Source: Cryptomeria japonica
Taxonomy: Eukaryota; Streptophyta; Pinopsida; Cupressales; Cupressaceae
Assembly (NCBI RefSeq): GCF_030272615.1
Contig: NC_081406.1
Location: 230,570,896 to 230,634,895 of the forward strand
Length of the DNA stretch: 64,000 nucleotides
Direction: 5' to 3'
In this document: in pieces, positions 13,416 through 24,480 of the stretch
Position numbering within the stretch: position 1 is the stretch's first letter
Layout: each line of letters begins with the position of its first letter
Position numbers and translations under genes: made by a program
The notes under the pieces: model-generated
Databases searched by the model: none
Told to the model about the DNA's origin: nothing
What the model saw: only the letters and a program-made list of their open reading frames with translations

Positions 13416-13841
13416 CATTGGCGGCAACACATCAATGACAATAAAAATATCAACAACTCATACCAAATTTTTAATGTTTTCCAATACACTATTCTTCCCC
13501 TTTGCCAGTATTCTCATTCTCTCCCTCTTTCCATCAAAGACAAAGGCCCAAACATAAAAACTATTAGCCCATCTTACTCAGCTCCTCAAAAACTCACAGC
13601 TACACTTAGCTCCCCCTAAGAGGAAGCCCCAATCATTAGTCCAAAATAATAATATTTATGAAGTTCATTGGACTAATGCACCTCTATATGCATCTAGTTC
13701 AGAAAAGGAGGGGAAATAACCCCCGATTTCTCCTAGAGATATTCAAAAGTATCCTTAAAGAGTTCTTTAGTAAATATATCAACAATCTATTCTTTTGTAG
13801 GTACATATTCAAGCTTCATCTCATTCTCCAAAAAATTCTCC

Positions 13842-15130
13842 CTAGAGAAGTGACACCAAATTGAAATGTGTTTCGTTTCTTGAATGTAGTACCGAATTCC
13901 TAAAAATATTTATTACACTATTATTGTCACAAAAGATAAAAATTGGCTCATCAAACATTATTCCAATATCCTTTAGATTTTGTTTCATCCAAAATACTTG
14001 TGTAAAACAAGTTGCATCAACAATATATTCAACTTCAGCAGTAGACAAAGATACTGAATCTTGTTTCTTACTCGACCAAGCAATTATTTGGGGTCCAAGG
14101 AAAAATGAACCCCACTTGTACTTTTCTTGTCATCCACAGAACCAGCCCAATCTGCATCTGTATAAGCAATAAGAGTGAAGTTAAATCTTTTGGTATGCCA
14201 CAATCCATAGTCTTCTATTCATTTTACGTATGTGAAAATTCTTTTCATAGCAACAACATGTGTCCCTCAGGGATCTTGCTAGAATTTGAATACAAGACAA
14301 ACATCATGCATGATATCATGTCTAGTAGGAGTTAGGTACAATAATCCTCCAATCATTAATTTTTATTTTCTCTCATCAGTCTTTGGAGATTCAACATCTT
14401 TGCTCAACTTACAACCAGTAACCATAGGAATACATACAAGTTTAGCATTTTCCATTCTAAACTTCTTCAACATTTCTTTAACATACTTAGATTATGAAAT
14501 AAAGATACCATTATCCTTCTAACTAACTTGTAAACCAAGAAAGAAATTCATTTCCCTAATCATAGACATTTCAAATTCTTCTTGCATCTCATTAGCAAAC
14601 TTCTTGCACATGCCATCATTTCCTCCAAATATTATATCATCCACATAAAAAACTACAATCAAGATATTATTTTCCTCAACCTTAAAGTAAAGATTACTGT
14701 TAGTAGTACCTTTTTGAAATTCTTGCTTCAACAAATACCTAGCTTGAATACACTTGAATCCTTTCAGTTTTTCTATATACACTTCTTCTTTTATTTATCC
14801 ATTCAGGAAATCAAACTTCACATCCATCTGATAAACCTTGAAATTCTTATGTGCGAGAAAATCTATAAATATTTTGATAGCTTCCATTCTTGACAAAAGA
14901 GAAAAAGTTTCCTAAAAAAACATTCCATCTACTCGTGAGTAGCCTTTACATACAAGTCTTGATTTATGCCTTAATATGTGTCATCTTCATCCAATTTGTT
15001 CTGAAATACTCATTTAGTTCCTATCACATTCTTGTCATCTGGTCTTGGGACAAGTTCCTAAGTCTATTTTTTCTCAATCTGTTCCAATTTTTCTTTCATA
15101 TCTTTCATCCAATGATGATCATTGCAAGCT
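13842..15130 (-). pseudogene. Copia-B reverse transcriptase-RNase H (decayed)
   Basis: Minus-strand pol remnant with many stops and frameshifts. From 5' to 3' it shows: the RT opening near 15040 (LVPRPDDKNVIGTK); the catalytic region at 14519-14782 with FYVDDIIFGG, the copia form of the YVDD motif, followed by FFLGLQVS; and the RNase H end at 13842-14048 with STAEVEYIV and IFCDNNSVINIFRN (family form: STAEAEYIA and IFCDNTSAI). The plus-strand frames listed across 13372-15992 are simply the antisense of this gene. Order and orientation agree with the integrase portion to the right. Confidence 0.85.
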
Positions 15131-16382
15131 TATTTTAATGTCTTTGGCTCTGTTTCTAAAATTAAGCCTAAGTTCACTTATCCTTTAGTAGCTTTAGTTC
15201 TTGTGATAATACTTCTATTTTTGCCTCCAATAATCTATTTCTCTAAATGGTTCTTCTACACATACCTTGGAGTCTTAGGAGCAATTTCCAGAGCATCTTC
15301 CTTATCATTCTGCACTTCTATTTCTTCAACCTTTTCTTCATCTTGATTGCTGGTAGACTCATCTAATTTATATCCAATCTCTATATCTATATTCTTTGAA
15401 GTTTCTTCATCATCATTCACATTTGTGCTTTCAAAATTCTTCTTGGTATTTTATTATAACATCTGTAAGCTTTGCTTTTAGTAGAATAGCCAAGAAATAT
15501 ACCTTCATAAACTCTTGTGTCAAACTTTCTATAACATTCACTTCCAAAAACTCAGAAATATTTTACAAAAAAAGTCCTTCCATATCAAAGTTCATAAGAT
15601 CTCTTTCCATAGTTTCTTCTAATCTATACTTTGTTAAGTGTGTATACCAAAATATGTATTACTTCTTTCCAATAGATTTTCAATAGACTTGCCTCATTCA
15701 TCATTGTTCTAGTAGCCTCTTGAATTGTTCTTTTCATCCTTTCAACCATACCATTCTGTTGTGGCATCCTAGGAGCAAACAAATTCCTTCTTATCCCATG
15801 ATTCTCACAAAAGTAAACTCTCCACCTTTGTCAAATATTAAATATTTGATTCTTTTATATATCTCATTTTCAATTGTAGTCTTGAATTTCTTGAACTTTT
15901 CTAGAGCTTCAGACGTTTCTTTTAAGAAAGTAACCAAATTCATTCTAGAGGAACCATCAATTAAGAGCATGACATACCTATCACCTTATTGACTTCTTGT
16001 TCTAGTCGGACCACAAAGATCAGTGTGCACTAATTCCAATAGTCCAATAAAAGATTGTTCCTTAACTTTAAAAGTTCTCCTTGTTTGTTTTCCAACTTGA
16101 CATTATTTGCAGATAGCATTAGCAGGCTTTTTAATCTTTAGAAAATCTCTCACAACTTGAATTAAGACAATCCTCACTAGTTTATCAAAATTAATGTGAC
16201 ACGTCCTCCAATGCCATAACCAACAATCATTAATCTACGCCATCAAGCAATATCTTCCAGTTTCCCTTAACTGATAAAGATTTCCATCTGTCCTCTTTCC
16301 TACTTCAATCACAATTCTGCACCTTTTTTTGATCTCACACCCATCACCTTGAACAAAAAAAGGTTATATCCATTTCCACACA
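15131..16382 (-). pseudogene. Copia-B gag-pre-integrase and integrase (decayed)
   Basis: Minus-strand remnant of the Ty1/copia integrase. Near 16340-16090 a nearly open frame reads TDGNLYQL, then CKQCQVGKQTRRTF (the HHCC zinc-binding end), then LVHTDLCGPTRTRS around the first catalytic Asp. Near 15740 is MPQQNGMVERM, the family's PQQNGVVER motif with the catalytic Glu. Then comes the linker with FGSECYRK and IFLGYS. It stops at 16382 where a chromovirus LTR begins, so the 5' part of copia-B has been separated by that insertion. The expected gag and protease are not in the window. Confidence 0.85.
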
Positions 16383-17178
16383 TGATGCAGGAGCATCCTT
16401 GGTTCTTGGAAATCTTGCATCAACCAAAAACATTTTCTTTCTATTTTGCATTTTCAACATTTCTTTCTTCATTTGATTGCATTTGTACACCAAATCTTGT
16501 AGAGATGGATTTTATTTGTGGACATGTTCATCTACCTTATCCTAAGTCCACAGGAAGTTTGGATCTTTTCTTGGCAAGTTGTCTCTTCTGGAATCTGAGA
16601 TAGTTTTTGTCATCAGAGCACCAGAGCCACTTGGGCCTATTTTGGTAATGGAGAATCTTATGGATCATTTTCATAGCTTGTGGAGCCTAATTTCATTGCT
16701 TCCAACATTCCTTGTCTTGTGGATGACCTTCCTTTGGGTCCACACACCTTTCTATGTTGTTTATGGGAGAATTCCTTTGGCAGAGGCTAACCTTGTTTGT
16801 TTACATGTTATATCTTCTTCATCAGCAATTGTTTCCATCTTGGGTTGATTCAAATCATCCTTGAGATATGTCAATGTAATCAAGCAATTAGACACAAGTA
16901 GGACATATATAGAATATCAATCTGAAGGTGAGGAGGTTCAAAGTTGGCTCACATTCTTGCTTGAGCTCGGATACTGTATTTGAGTGTTTGTAAACAGGTT
17001 TGTGTGTCGAATCTTGTAAGCCTGCATGTTGTCGGCCAGTTGTATTTGAATTATTTTATATAATATAAGTCTGATTCTGCATTGCCTCCATCACATTGAC
17101 TCATTTATGTTGTGTTTCATTTTCTGCATGGTCTGGACTATCATGTTTAAGGACTTTCTCCTAACCGTGATTGCACCA
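16383..17178 (+). mobile_element. Chromovirus 5' LTR
   Basis: Starts TGATGCAGGAGCATCCTTGG and is homologous to 61329-61826. Ends at about 17175-17178 (TTGCACCA), two bases before the primer site. A TATA-like TTTATATAATA lies at 17055-17065, a plausible transcription signal. Open frames inside it (16349-16848) are chance. Confidence 0.85.
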
Positions 17179-17180
17179 AG

Positions 17181-17192
17181 TGGTATCAGAGA
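17181..17192 (+). promoter_or_regulatory. Primer-binding site (tRNA-iMet)
   Basis: TGGTATCAGAGA, 11 of 12 bases identical to the standard plant initiator-Met site TGGTATCAGAGC, placed just after the 5' LTR. Confidence 0.9.
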
Positions 17193-17285
17193 GTTCATTT
17201 TGGAGATTGCAGAGTCCTATAGGAATTTTGTTGTGGGGTGGTGGATTGAGGACCCAGTGTGCAACTACAGAGAACTTGTGTATAG

Positions 17286-18470
17286 ATGGCCCAAAGAGGA
17301 AATGTTAGAGGTGGTGGAGTGAGTGGAAATACAGACCCCGTTGTGATGCAAAAGTTGAGGGGAATTGCAGCTTGATTGGAAGCTGTTGAAATGACCTAGA
17401 TAAGAGGTCAACATGTTGAATATGTGAGCGATGATGAAGAGGAAGAGGTGGTGGGAGAAGAAGGAGTAAATCCATTAGCAAATGATCTGAAAGAAGAGAG
17501 GTTCATTAGAGCCCTGACAAGAGTGAATTCTAGACCACTTTTTAACCCACCAGATTAAAATGGCAAGTTAGATTTAGATGAATTACTTGATTGGATCATA
17601 GAGATGGAAAAGTATTTTGATTTTGAGACTATTATCAAAGACAAGAAGGTGAAATATGCTTGTACCAAGTTGAAAGGACATGTGTCTCTTTGGTGGGATC
17701 ATTTGTAGGTAGATAAATAGAGAAGAGGTCAAGATAAGATTAAATCTTGGGAGCAGATGGTTAACAAGCTGAAATCAAAGTTCATACCTACTGATTACCA
17801 AGTGAATATGTTCTGAAAGTTGCAAAACTTGAAGCAAAAGGAATGTAGTGTGAAGGAATATACTGAAGCATTCTACAAGTTGAATATCAGATCCGAACAT
17901 ACTGATGATGAGATTGAACAAGTTGCTAGATACTTGAATGGGTTGCAGATATCTATACAAGATGAAATCAGTCTAATCAAGTTGTACAGTGTTGAGGAAG
18001 CTTATTGATATGCCCTGAAATTAGAAGAGAAGCTAAACAAAAGACATGAGTAGAATCAAAGAGGTAGAGGAGGAAGATTTTAGGGAGGAAGATTTCAAGG
18101 AGGAAGAACTTATACCAAAGGAAGAGGACCCTATGTGGATCAAAACAAAGACAAGGAAGCTAGTAGAGATGGTAGTTCATACTAGAGGGATGACAAAAAA
18201 ATTTACTGGAGAAGAGAACCTGATGGTTACTGGTATGAGGGTTATGGAAAGGAAGACAACAGATAAGATAAGGGAGTGTTTAGAGGAACCCACTTTAAGT
18301 GCGGGGGAGAAGGACATCATGCTTTTGAATGTAAGAAGCTAGAGAACAATAAAAGAGCAGCATTAGTGGAAGAAGAACCTACTAGATCAGCTAATAGACT
18401 GGAAGATGGAGAATTATTGATGATGAGGAGAGCATTGTGCCACACTAGAGATGATCAGGAGCCCTTGTAG
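17286..18470 (+). pseudogene. Chromovirus gag (stops and shifts)
   Basis: Capsid/nucleocapsid precursor of a gypsy element. The first ATG (17286) gives MAQRGNVRGGG. The conserved capsid segment reads LDLDELLDWIIEMEKYFDF and LKGHVSLWW, then VKEYTEAFYKLNIR at about 17850, typical of plant chromovirus gag. An Arg/Gly-rich linker is followed by a zinc knuckle near 18280 reading HFKCGGEGHHAFECKK. The family pattern is C-x2-C-x4-H-x4-C, and the first Cys is His here. At least five in-frame stops are present. The protease frame follows directly. Confidence 0.85.
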
Positions 18471-18475
18471 AGGAC

Positions 18476-19760
18476 AAATTTATTCAAGACAAGATGTAGA
18501 GTAGCTAGTAAGTGTTCTAAAGTTATAATTGATAGTGGTAGTTCAGATAACCTTGTTTTAGAGGAGATGGTGAATAAGTTGAAATTGAAGAGATTGAAGA
18601 ACCCTAAGCCTTATCAGACAACATTGATTAAAGATGACCATAAGATACTAGTAAGTGAACAATGTTTGGTAAAATTAAAGATTGGATTTTATCATTATGA
18701 AGTTTTGTGTGATATTATGCCAATGGATATATGTCATATCTTGTTGGGTAGACAATGGCAGCATGAGAGACAAGCAATACATGAGGGAAGGAAGAACATA
18801 TACACTATTATTGCAAATGGGATGAAATACACCTTGTTGCTCTTGGAGGAGCCTCTTAAGAGTAAAGTTTGTACAAGTGCTAGGATTTGTTTGGTAGACA
18901 AAAGGAAATTCTTGGATGGGATGAGACATGACAATGTGTGTTTTTCTTTAGTTCCTAAGAAGGCTGAAAATTTGGAGCATGAAGGAGAACAACTAGAAGA
19001 AATAAAAGAGTTGCTGACAGAATATAGAGATATCTTTTCAGATAACATACTTTATGGATTACCACCTGTGAGAAGTATCAGTCATTGCATGGACCTGATT
19101 CCTAGAGCTAGTTTGCCTAATAAAGCAGTACATCAGATGATACCAACAGAAAATGAGGAGTTGAATAGAGTACAAGTGTTGGAGTTATTGAAGAAAGGTT
19201 TGATAAGAGAATTTTTGAGCCCTTGTGCCATTCCAGCAGTGTTAGCACCTAAGAAGAACGGAGAATGGAGGATGTGTATTGGATCTAGAGCAATAAACAA
19301 GATCACAGTGAAGTACATATTTCCCTCACCTAGGATGGATGACATAATGAATTGTTTAAGTGGAGCCAAATAATACACAAAGATAGACTTCAAAAGCAAA
19401 TACCATCAAACAAAATTAGAGAAGGAGATGATTGGAAGACAAAATTCAAGACAAATGAAGGACTGTATGGATGGTTGGTGATGCCTTTTGGACTGAGTAA
19501 TGCACTGTATTTTCATGAGGTTAATGAATGAGGTATTAAATAAATTCTTGGGTAAGTTTGTTATTGTGTACTTAGATGACATCTTGATTTTTCAGTAAGA
19601 TAAAGGAAGAGCATATGTTGCATTTGAGAAAAGTTTTGCTAAGATTGAGAGAAGAGAAGTTGTTGATAAACATTAAGAAGTGCAATTTCATAAAGGAAGA
19701 GTTAGTTTATCTAGGATTTGTAATATCTGCGGATGGATCCTGAGAAGGTAAGAGCTATTG
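18476..19760 (+). pseudogene. Chromovirus protease and reverse transcriptase
   Basis: The aspartic protease begins with VIIDSGSSDNLV near 18520 (catalytic DSG) and ends near ICHILLGRQW. The longest open piece (18567-19373, 268 residues) covers the rest of the protease and the RT fingers, with ELLKKGLIREFLSPCAIPAV and WRMCIGSRAINKIT, recognisable variants of the gypsy motifs. A stop follows SGAK at 19371. Downstream in shifted frames is FVIVYLDDILIF (about 19557), the YLDD active site. The distal RT is badly frameshifted up to about 19760. Confidence 0.9.
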
Positions 19761-19864
19761 TTGAATGACCTATACTAGAAATCATTGGGGAGGTAAGATC
19801 ATTTCATGGATTGGCTATTTTATACTAGAAGTTTATTAGAAATTTCAGTTCAATTTGTAGCCCT

Positions 19865-20400
19865 ATGATAGAAGTAATGAGGGGAGATAGGACATATTTC
19901 ATGTGGACATCTAGAGAAAATAAGAGTTTTGTGTTATTGAAGCAGAAGGTGACAGAGCAGCCTATGTTGGCTTTATCGGATTTTAGCAAGCTATTTCAAG
20001 TGGATTGTGATGCAAGTGGGAATGCAATTGGAGCAGTGTTAAGTCAAGAAGGAAGACTAGTAGCTTATTTCAGTGAAAAATTGAATGATACCAAAAGGAG
20101 ATATTCTATGTATGAACAAGAGTTTTATGCCATAATTCAAGCATTGAAGAAGTGGGGACATTATTTGTTACCTAAATAGTTTGTGTTATATATCGATCAT
20201 CAAGATTTGTAATACTTGAACAATCAAGGTAAGATAAATCAAAGACACATGAGATGGGTGGAGTCATTGTAGAGTTATACCTTTGTTCTTAAGTATATAA
20301 GTGGAAAGTCAAATAAATTTGTTGATGCCTTGAGTAGGAGGAACTTGCTGATGAAGATGAGAGTGGAGGTATTAGGTTTTGATGAGTTGAAGAATTTGTA
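19865..20400 (+). pseudogene. Chromovirus RNase H
   Basis: Open piece 19865-20179 includes the RT connection and RNase H start: FQVDCDASGNAIGAVLSQ carries the first catalytic Asp, and YSMYEQEFYAIIQALKKW the Glu helix. After a stop at about 20179 the sequence continues with the TDHQ-like stretch and DALSRR-like end (near 20325, VDALSRR). It is cut by stops only at a few points. It sits between RT and the integrase zinc domain as in all gypsy elements. Confidence 0.85.
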
Positions 20401-20518
20401 TTAGGATGACCTATATTTTGTAGAACCTTGGAAATCTTGTAAAGAACCAGTTATGGTGGATAGGAGAAAATGGCTAGATTATTTCATTCAAGATGAGATG
20501 TTGTTAAGAGGAATCTAG

Positions 20519-20766
20519 TTGTGTATACCTAGGAGCTCCATGAGGGAGAATTTGATAAAAGATAAGCATAGTGGAGGATTAGCTGGACACTTTGGTGTTG
20601 ATAAGATAAAAGCCTTGGTTAGTGAGAATTACTTTGGGCCTCAAATTCATAAGGATGTCAGGAAATTTGTGCAGAGCTGTAGAATTTGTCAACTTGCAAA
20701 AGGAAGCAGTTAGAATCTTGGATTATATAAGCCTTTGATAGTTCCAGAGAGACCTTGGGAGGACAT
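20519..20766 (+). pseudogene. Chromovirus integrase, N-terminal part (before split)
   Basis: Contains the HHCC zinc-binding domain: GGLAGHFGVDKIKALV (second His), then FVQSCRICQLAKGSS (Cys pair). After a stop the frame runs PERPWEDI and ends at 20766, where the Tat-1 LTR begins. The next residues, [11 protein letters not shown] with the first catalytic Asp, are at 60239 on the far side of the nested block. Confidence 0.9.
20762..20766 (+). other. Left target-site duplication of Tat-1 (GACAT)
   Basis: GACAT precedes the LTR start. The right counterpart is AACAT at 60235-60239 (one G-to-A difference). Removing everything between restores the codons for EDISMDF of the chromovirus integrase. Confidence 0.85.
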
Positions 20767-21520
20767 TGTAGACACCTAAAAATGTCTCATTAATCACACA
20801 CTAATTATTGGTCCTAATTAATTAAGTAATTCTTTAATTATTTAATTAAGTTAATTATTCTTCTAAATTGACTCAATCATCACATTCAACATTTCTAATT
20901 ATCAAATTTCCATTCTTTAATTAATTAATCAGTTAACCCTATCTCAAATATTAATTAAATATTATTTATTTAGTTAAATACGGTTAATTCCTTAATTAAA
21001 TATTTATTACTTAATTAATCTCATTTCTAATGTTTAAATAATTTCATTTAAATTATTTAAATTAATTAACTTATTCCTCCAATTCCCCAAATGTGGATTT
21101 CAAATAATTACATCTAATTTCATTTCTCTCAAATTCACAATTTCCCAAATCATCAAATTAACATTTCACCAAATCTAAATTTCATCACATTTGAGTAAAT
21201 TTCATGTTCATTTCAGCATTCAAAAATATAAATTCAAATCAAAATAAGAATGAAATTGAATTTAAAATCAATCTTTTACAACACATGTTGAAAATCATAA
21301 CCGATTGATCTAATCAGTTAACTCTTCAATCTCCCCTTTTCACTCCAAATCACCTTTTATGACTAATTAATCAAATCAATCATCTCTGCAATCAACTCAG
21401 TCAACTGTCTAATCCATTCAATCCTCTATCCAATCAATTTAGTTAATAGATCAATCAAATGAGTTAAATAATCAATCTAAATCAATTATCTATCAATCAA
21501 CACTTCAGTTCAAATTCTCA
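20767..21520 (+). mobile_element. Tat-1 5' LTR, truncated
   Basis: Collinear with the first ~800 bp of the 3' LTR (52310-53376). Homology stops at 21520 (TTCAAATTCTCA), before the TATA box, so the promoter and the LTR end are missing, as is the primer site. The sequence beyond belongs to Tat-2. Confidence 0.85.
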
Positions 21521-21687
21521 TAGATTCGATCGCATTCGCTGATTTCAGAGGCCAGCAGATGCAGGAGAGCCGGTAAGTACCAGAAAAACTCCTTGTACTT
21601 TGTCACAATAAATGTTGTCATTAATGCATGTTAGGTAGTGCATTTAATGCATTTTAGAATATGTCAAACAAGGTCAAAAAATGATGA

Positions 21688-21918
21688 GGCGTATCTGTGC
21701 TGGTGCCAGGCGCGTCTGTGTTTGTGCCAGGTGCATCTATGAAAGAAAAGGCATCTATGTCAAATGCAAGCGCGTTTGTGTTGTGCTGGTGTGTCTGTGC
21801 TATGTGGGCACATCTGTACAGAGCATATGCACGTCTATGTATTTTAGGCGCGTCTATGCAGAGCAGGCGCGTTTGTGCAATATGTAAGCACGTTTATGTC
21901 ATGAAGGCGCGTTTGTGT
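21688..21918 (+). repeat. Phased motif array 1 (~20-bp period, 12 units)
   Basis: Core close to GGCGCGTYTRTG recurs with core ends at about 21700, 21720, 21741, 21760, 21780, 21800, 21818, 21840, 21858, 21877, 21900 and 21918. Examples are CAGGCGCGTCTGTG (21707-21720) and AAGGCGCGTTTGTG (21904-21917). Linkers are not conserved. It lies inside the predicted PMD intron, in the PMD sense orientation. Confidence 0.9.
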
Positions 21919-22130
21919 CTTCTAGGTCAAATCAACAGTTCTGTGATGAACATACGTTGTCGATTGGATAAGCTGTTGATAGGATACACTTAGGCAGGTC
22001 CTCTAGGGAAGACTAGGATAACAAATAGGGCTAGGATTGACAATTCTGTGATAGAACATACATTGCCAATTAAGAAACTACTCAAGAGGATACACTCAAG
22101 TAGACGCCCAAGGATAGGATAGATCAAGGC

Positions 22131-22428
22131 ACTTTGTGATGAAATGGGAGTACCAAGACATAATACTTTGTGATGAACATGGAGTACTAAAAAGAGCAGC
22201 ACTTTGTGATGAACAGTGAGTGCAAATATGAGCAACACTTTGTGATGAACAGGGAGTGTAAAAACACGTAGTACTTTGTGATGAACAAGGAGTACCACTA
22301 GGATAAACAACAACACTTTGTGATGAATAGTGAGTGTCACTAGGATAGAGCGCCATATGATAGATATAAGCACTAGGATAATAAGCAGCATTTTGTGATG
22401 AACAGTGAATGCCACTTTGACTGACAGA
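22131..22428 (+). repeat. 36-bp minisatellite (ACTTTGTGATGAACA)
   Basis: The unit start ACTTTGTGATGAACA recurs at 22131, 22165, 22201, 22237, 22273, 22315 and (ATTTTGTG form) 22390. Spacing is 34-36 bp, then 42 and 75. Related single copies occur at 21937 and 22049 (TTCTGTGAT.GAACATACG). Since 36 is a multiple of three, both strands show 12-residue peptide repeats (minus: VHHKVL; plus: HFVMNSEC), but the predicted gene structure places the array in an intron. Confidence 0.9.
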
Positions 22429-23765
22429 GCTGATTTGTTTGACTGTAGGAGTACCTACCTATGTTGGAGTCACGAGAGAGATTCCCATCGACTCTGAGCT
22501 TACGACCGGAGCTGACATTTGAGGATCGAGAAGCTATTGAGGTTATGGGCTTGTGATTCATTCAGTATGTGCTTGAGTTTCGGGCGAACATGGGGTTGTT
22601 GACTACACTAGCTGAGAGATGGCACTCAGAGACTTACACTTTCCATTTGCCGATGGGTGAGATGATAGTCATCTTAGAGGATGTGTATAGGATATTGTAG
22701 ATACCAATAGATGGGGAGTTGATTCCCTATGATTAAGACAAAGATAGGGATGCCTTAAGATGAGTGTTTCAGGATCCGGGATTGGAGATGAGGGCAGGAC
22801 ACGTGGCTTGGGATACCATGACACAGACAGGATTGGCACTACCATCAGTACTGGCAGGAGTGATCAGTGGGTTCCTATGTCCGAATAGGGTGACACGAGG
22901 GTTGGCTGTGGGCTGGGGGAGCACATTGGAGACACTAGTGACACAACATACCAGATATTCTTGGGGACCGTGCATGCTAGCACATTTGTACTATGAGCTT
23001 CATCAGTTTGTATACTATGGATCCGTAGGATTGGGCTGTGGTGACATTATTGCAGGTATGGGCTTATGAGCATCTATCAGTTACCTGACCGATTCATTTC
23101 AGAGGCAGGGGCCATGAGCACAGTTTTGTGCATTTATATGATATGATTACATCTCAACTGCAAATCGGGAGATTGGAGTACTGGCACCAGGTCATTGATG
23201 AGATTGACACTATGGTATGGAGACCATACTAAGAGTGTGAGGAGTTGGAGGATGATGCTGTGGAGCTACCATACACATTCAGGAGTAGGTATCTGATTGG
23301 GTGGACACCCTATGTACTGGAGAGGCATTTGGTTGACAGGGTTTGCAGGCAGTTTGGCAAGATTCAGTGGATGCCACGGGGTTCTGAGATGTATGCTTAG
23401 ACAGTGAGGGATCAGACACACTTCGGGCCATTAATGTCATATGATCAGGCAGTGATGCAGCTACTAGAGATGACTCCCTTGCCTTGGGATATGTGGGTGG
23501 AGATAGAGGATGCAGGGATGGATGCAGAGTATACTGCATATTGGGCTGAGCATCCATTTCCACTACTGACAGACCCAGGGGAGCAGATAGATGGAGATGG
23601 TGGGGGTAATGAGGATGATGATGGAGATGGCAGAGGTAGAGGCTGATGGAGGAGGTGGGGTGTGATAGGAGAGAGGAGAGTGGCTCCACGGAGAGAGGGT
23701 GGAGAGGAGAGACAGGCTCACGTGGTGAGAGGAAGAGGTGGAACATAGGGTCCTAGACAAGTATA

Positions 23766-23786
23766 GGGACAGGGACAGGGATAGGG
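23766..23786 (+). other. Canonical G-quadruplex motif in PMD1 tail
   Basis: Four GGG runs at 23766, 23772, 23778 and 23784, each separated by three bases (ACA, ACA, ATA). It is part of a purine-rich GGGACA/GGATGA repeat (about 23755-23815) encoding a Gly/Gln-rich linker of the PMD protein. Confidence 0.75.
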
Positions 23787-24431
23787 ATGAGGACAAGGAT
23801 GAGGATAGGGAGGGGGGTAGCCATAGGTACAACCATAGGTACAGGAGGGAGAGGAGGAGGATGAGCTATTGGAGTTGAGGGAGATCTGCTAGGGACAGGC
23901 AGATGAGATCCAGGATCTCAAGCGGGAGAGGGATAGGCTCAGGAGATGGCTGAGGGACACAGAGCGGGAGAGGGATCAGGCTATTCAACGCTATACAGAG
24001 GCTAAGATGATATTGAGGGAAAGGAGGCAGGTGGTAAAGGACATAGGAGCTGGTTATGCTTATGTTCTACGAGTCGGGGAGGAGATAGGCTACTAGAGAG
24101 ACCTATACTATGGGGCCGTGCCACCAGAGTAGCGGGCTAGGAGCTTCCATAGACCCTCGCAGACAACGATGACCACTAGAGGGAGGGATAGGAGATAGGC
24201 ATCGAGTGGTGGGGTCATGGGTCCTCCACCACCACTAGATAGAGGGGATAGGAGAGATGATCCTGGGGCGGGTGCTTCTAGGGCTTAGACTCCATTGAGG
24301 CCAAGCGGCTCCGAGGGAGGGAGTTCATCATAGCCTACAGGGGTCCCTATGTATCAATTTTGTACCATTTTGTATGATGACACCTTCGGGTGATTGTAGC
24401 CATATGATTTTGACATCATTGTATCATGACA

Positions 24432-24433
<2 letters not shown>

Positions 24434-24476
<43 letters not shown>
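24434..24476. repeat. (TA)n microsatellite
   Basis: Uninterrupted TA tract downstream of the PMD1 tail. Confidence 0.97.

Positions 24477-24480
<4 letters not shown>

Larger units (their letters stand above)
21573..22448 (+). other. Predicted intron of PMD gene 1
   Basis: Donor CCG|GTAAGTACC at 21573 and acceptor TTTGTTTGACTGTAG| ending 22448. Exon 2 read in phase 0 aligns to PMD copy 2 from its own acceptor without gaps up to HLP (68 residues each). The intron carries the 20-bp phased array and the 36-bp minisatellite. A second acceptor-like TTTCAG ends at 21548, so a further upstream intron is possible, though that side is truncated. Confidence 0.7.
21549..24340 (+). pseudogene. Plant mobile domain (PMD) gene of Tat-2, antisense to gag-pol
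   Basis: Spliced gene remnant. Proposed exon 1 ends at 21572, the intron is 21573-22448, and exon 2 starts GAGTACCTACC. The PMD (PF10536, aminotransferase-like/MAIN family) shows LAERWHSETYTFHLPMGEM, VYRIL.IPIDGEL, RYSWGPCMLAHLYYELH and, after a frameshift near 23040, VTLLQVWAYEHLSVT, then FRSRYLIGWTPYVLERHLVD and RVCRQFGKIQWMP. A tail follows: an acidic/Gly stretch (GNEDDDGDGRGRG), a Gly/Gln/Arg low-complexity part, a charged coiled-coil-like segment (RERDQAIQRYTEAKM), then GVMGPPPPLDRGD. Stops interrupt it in at least eight places. Function of PMD in retrotransposons is unknown; cellular MAIN/MAIL1 act in nuclear gene silencing and expression. Confidence 0.85.

Noticed and set aside
13372-15992. 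Chain of plus-strand frames
   Set aside because: They are antisense to the copia-B RT, RNase H and integrase, whose motifs are clear on the minus strand.
22769-23832. Minus-strand open frames opposite PMD1
   Set aside because: They are shadows of the GC-rich PMD coding strand; Ser/Leu/Pro-rich translations show no domain.
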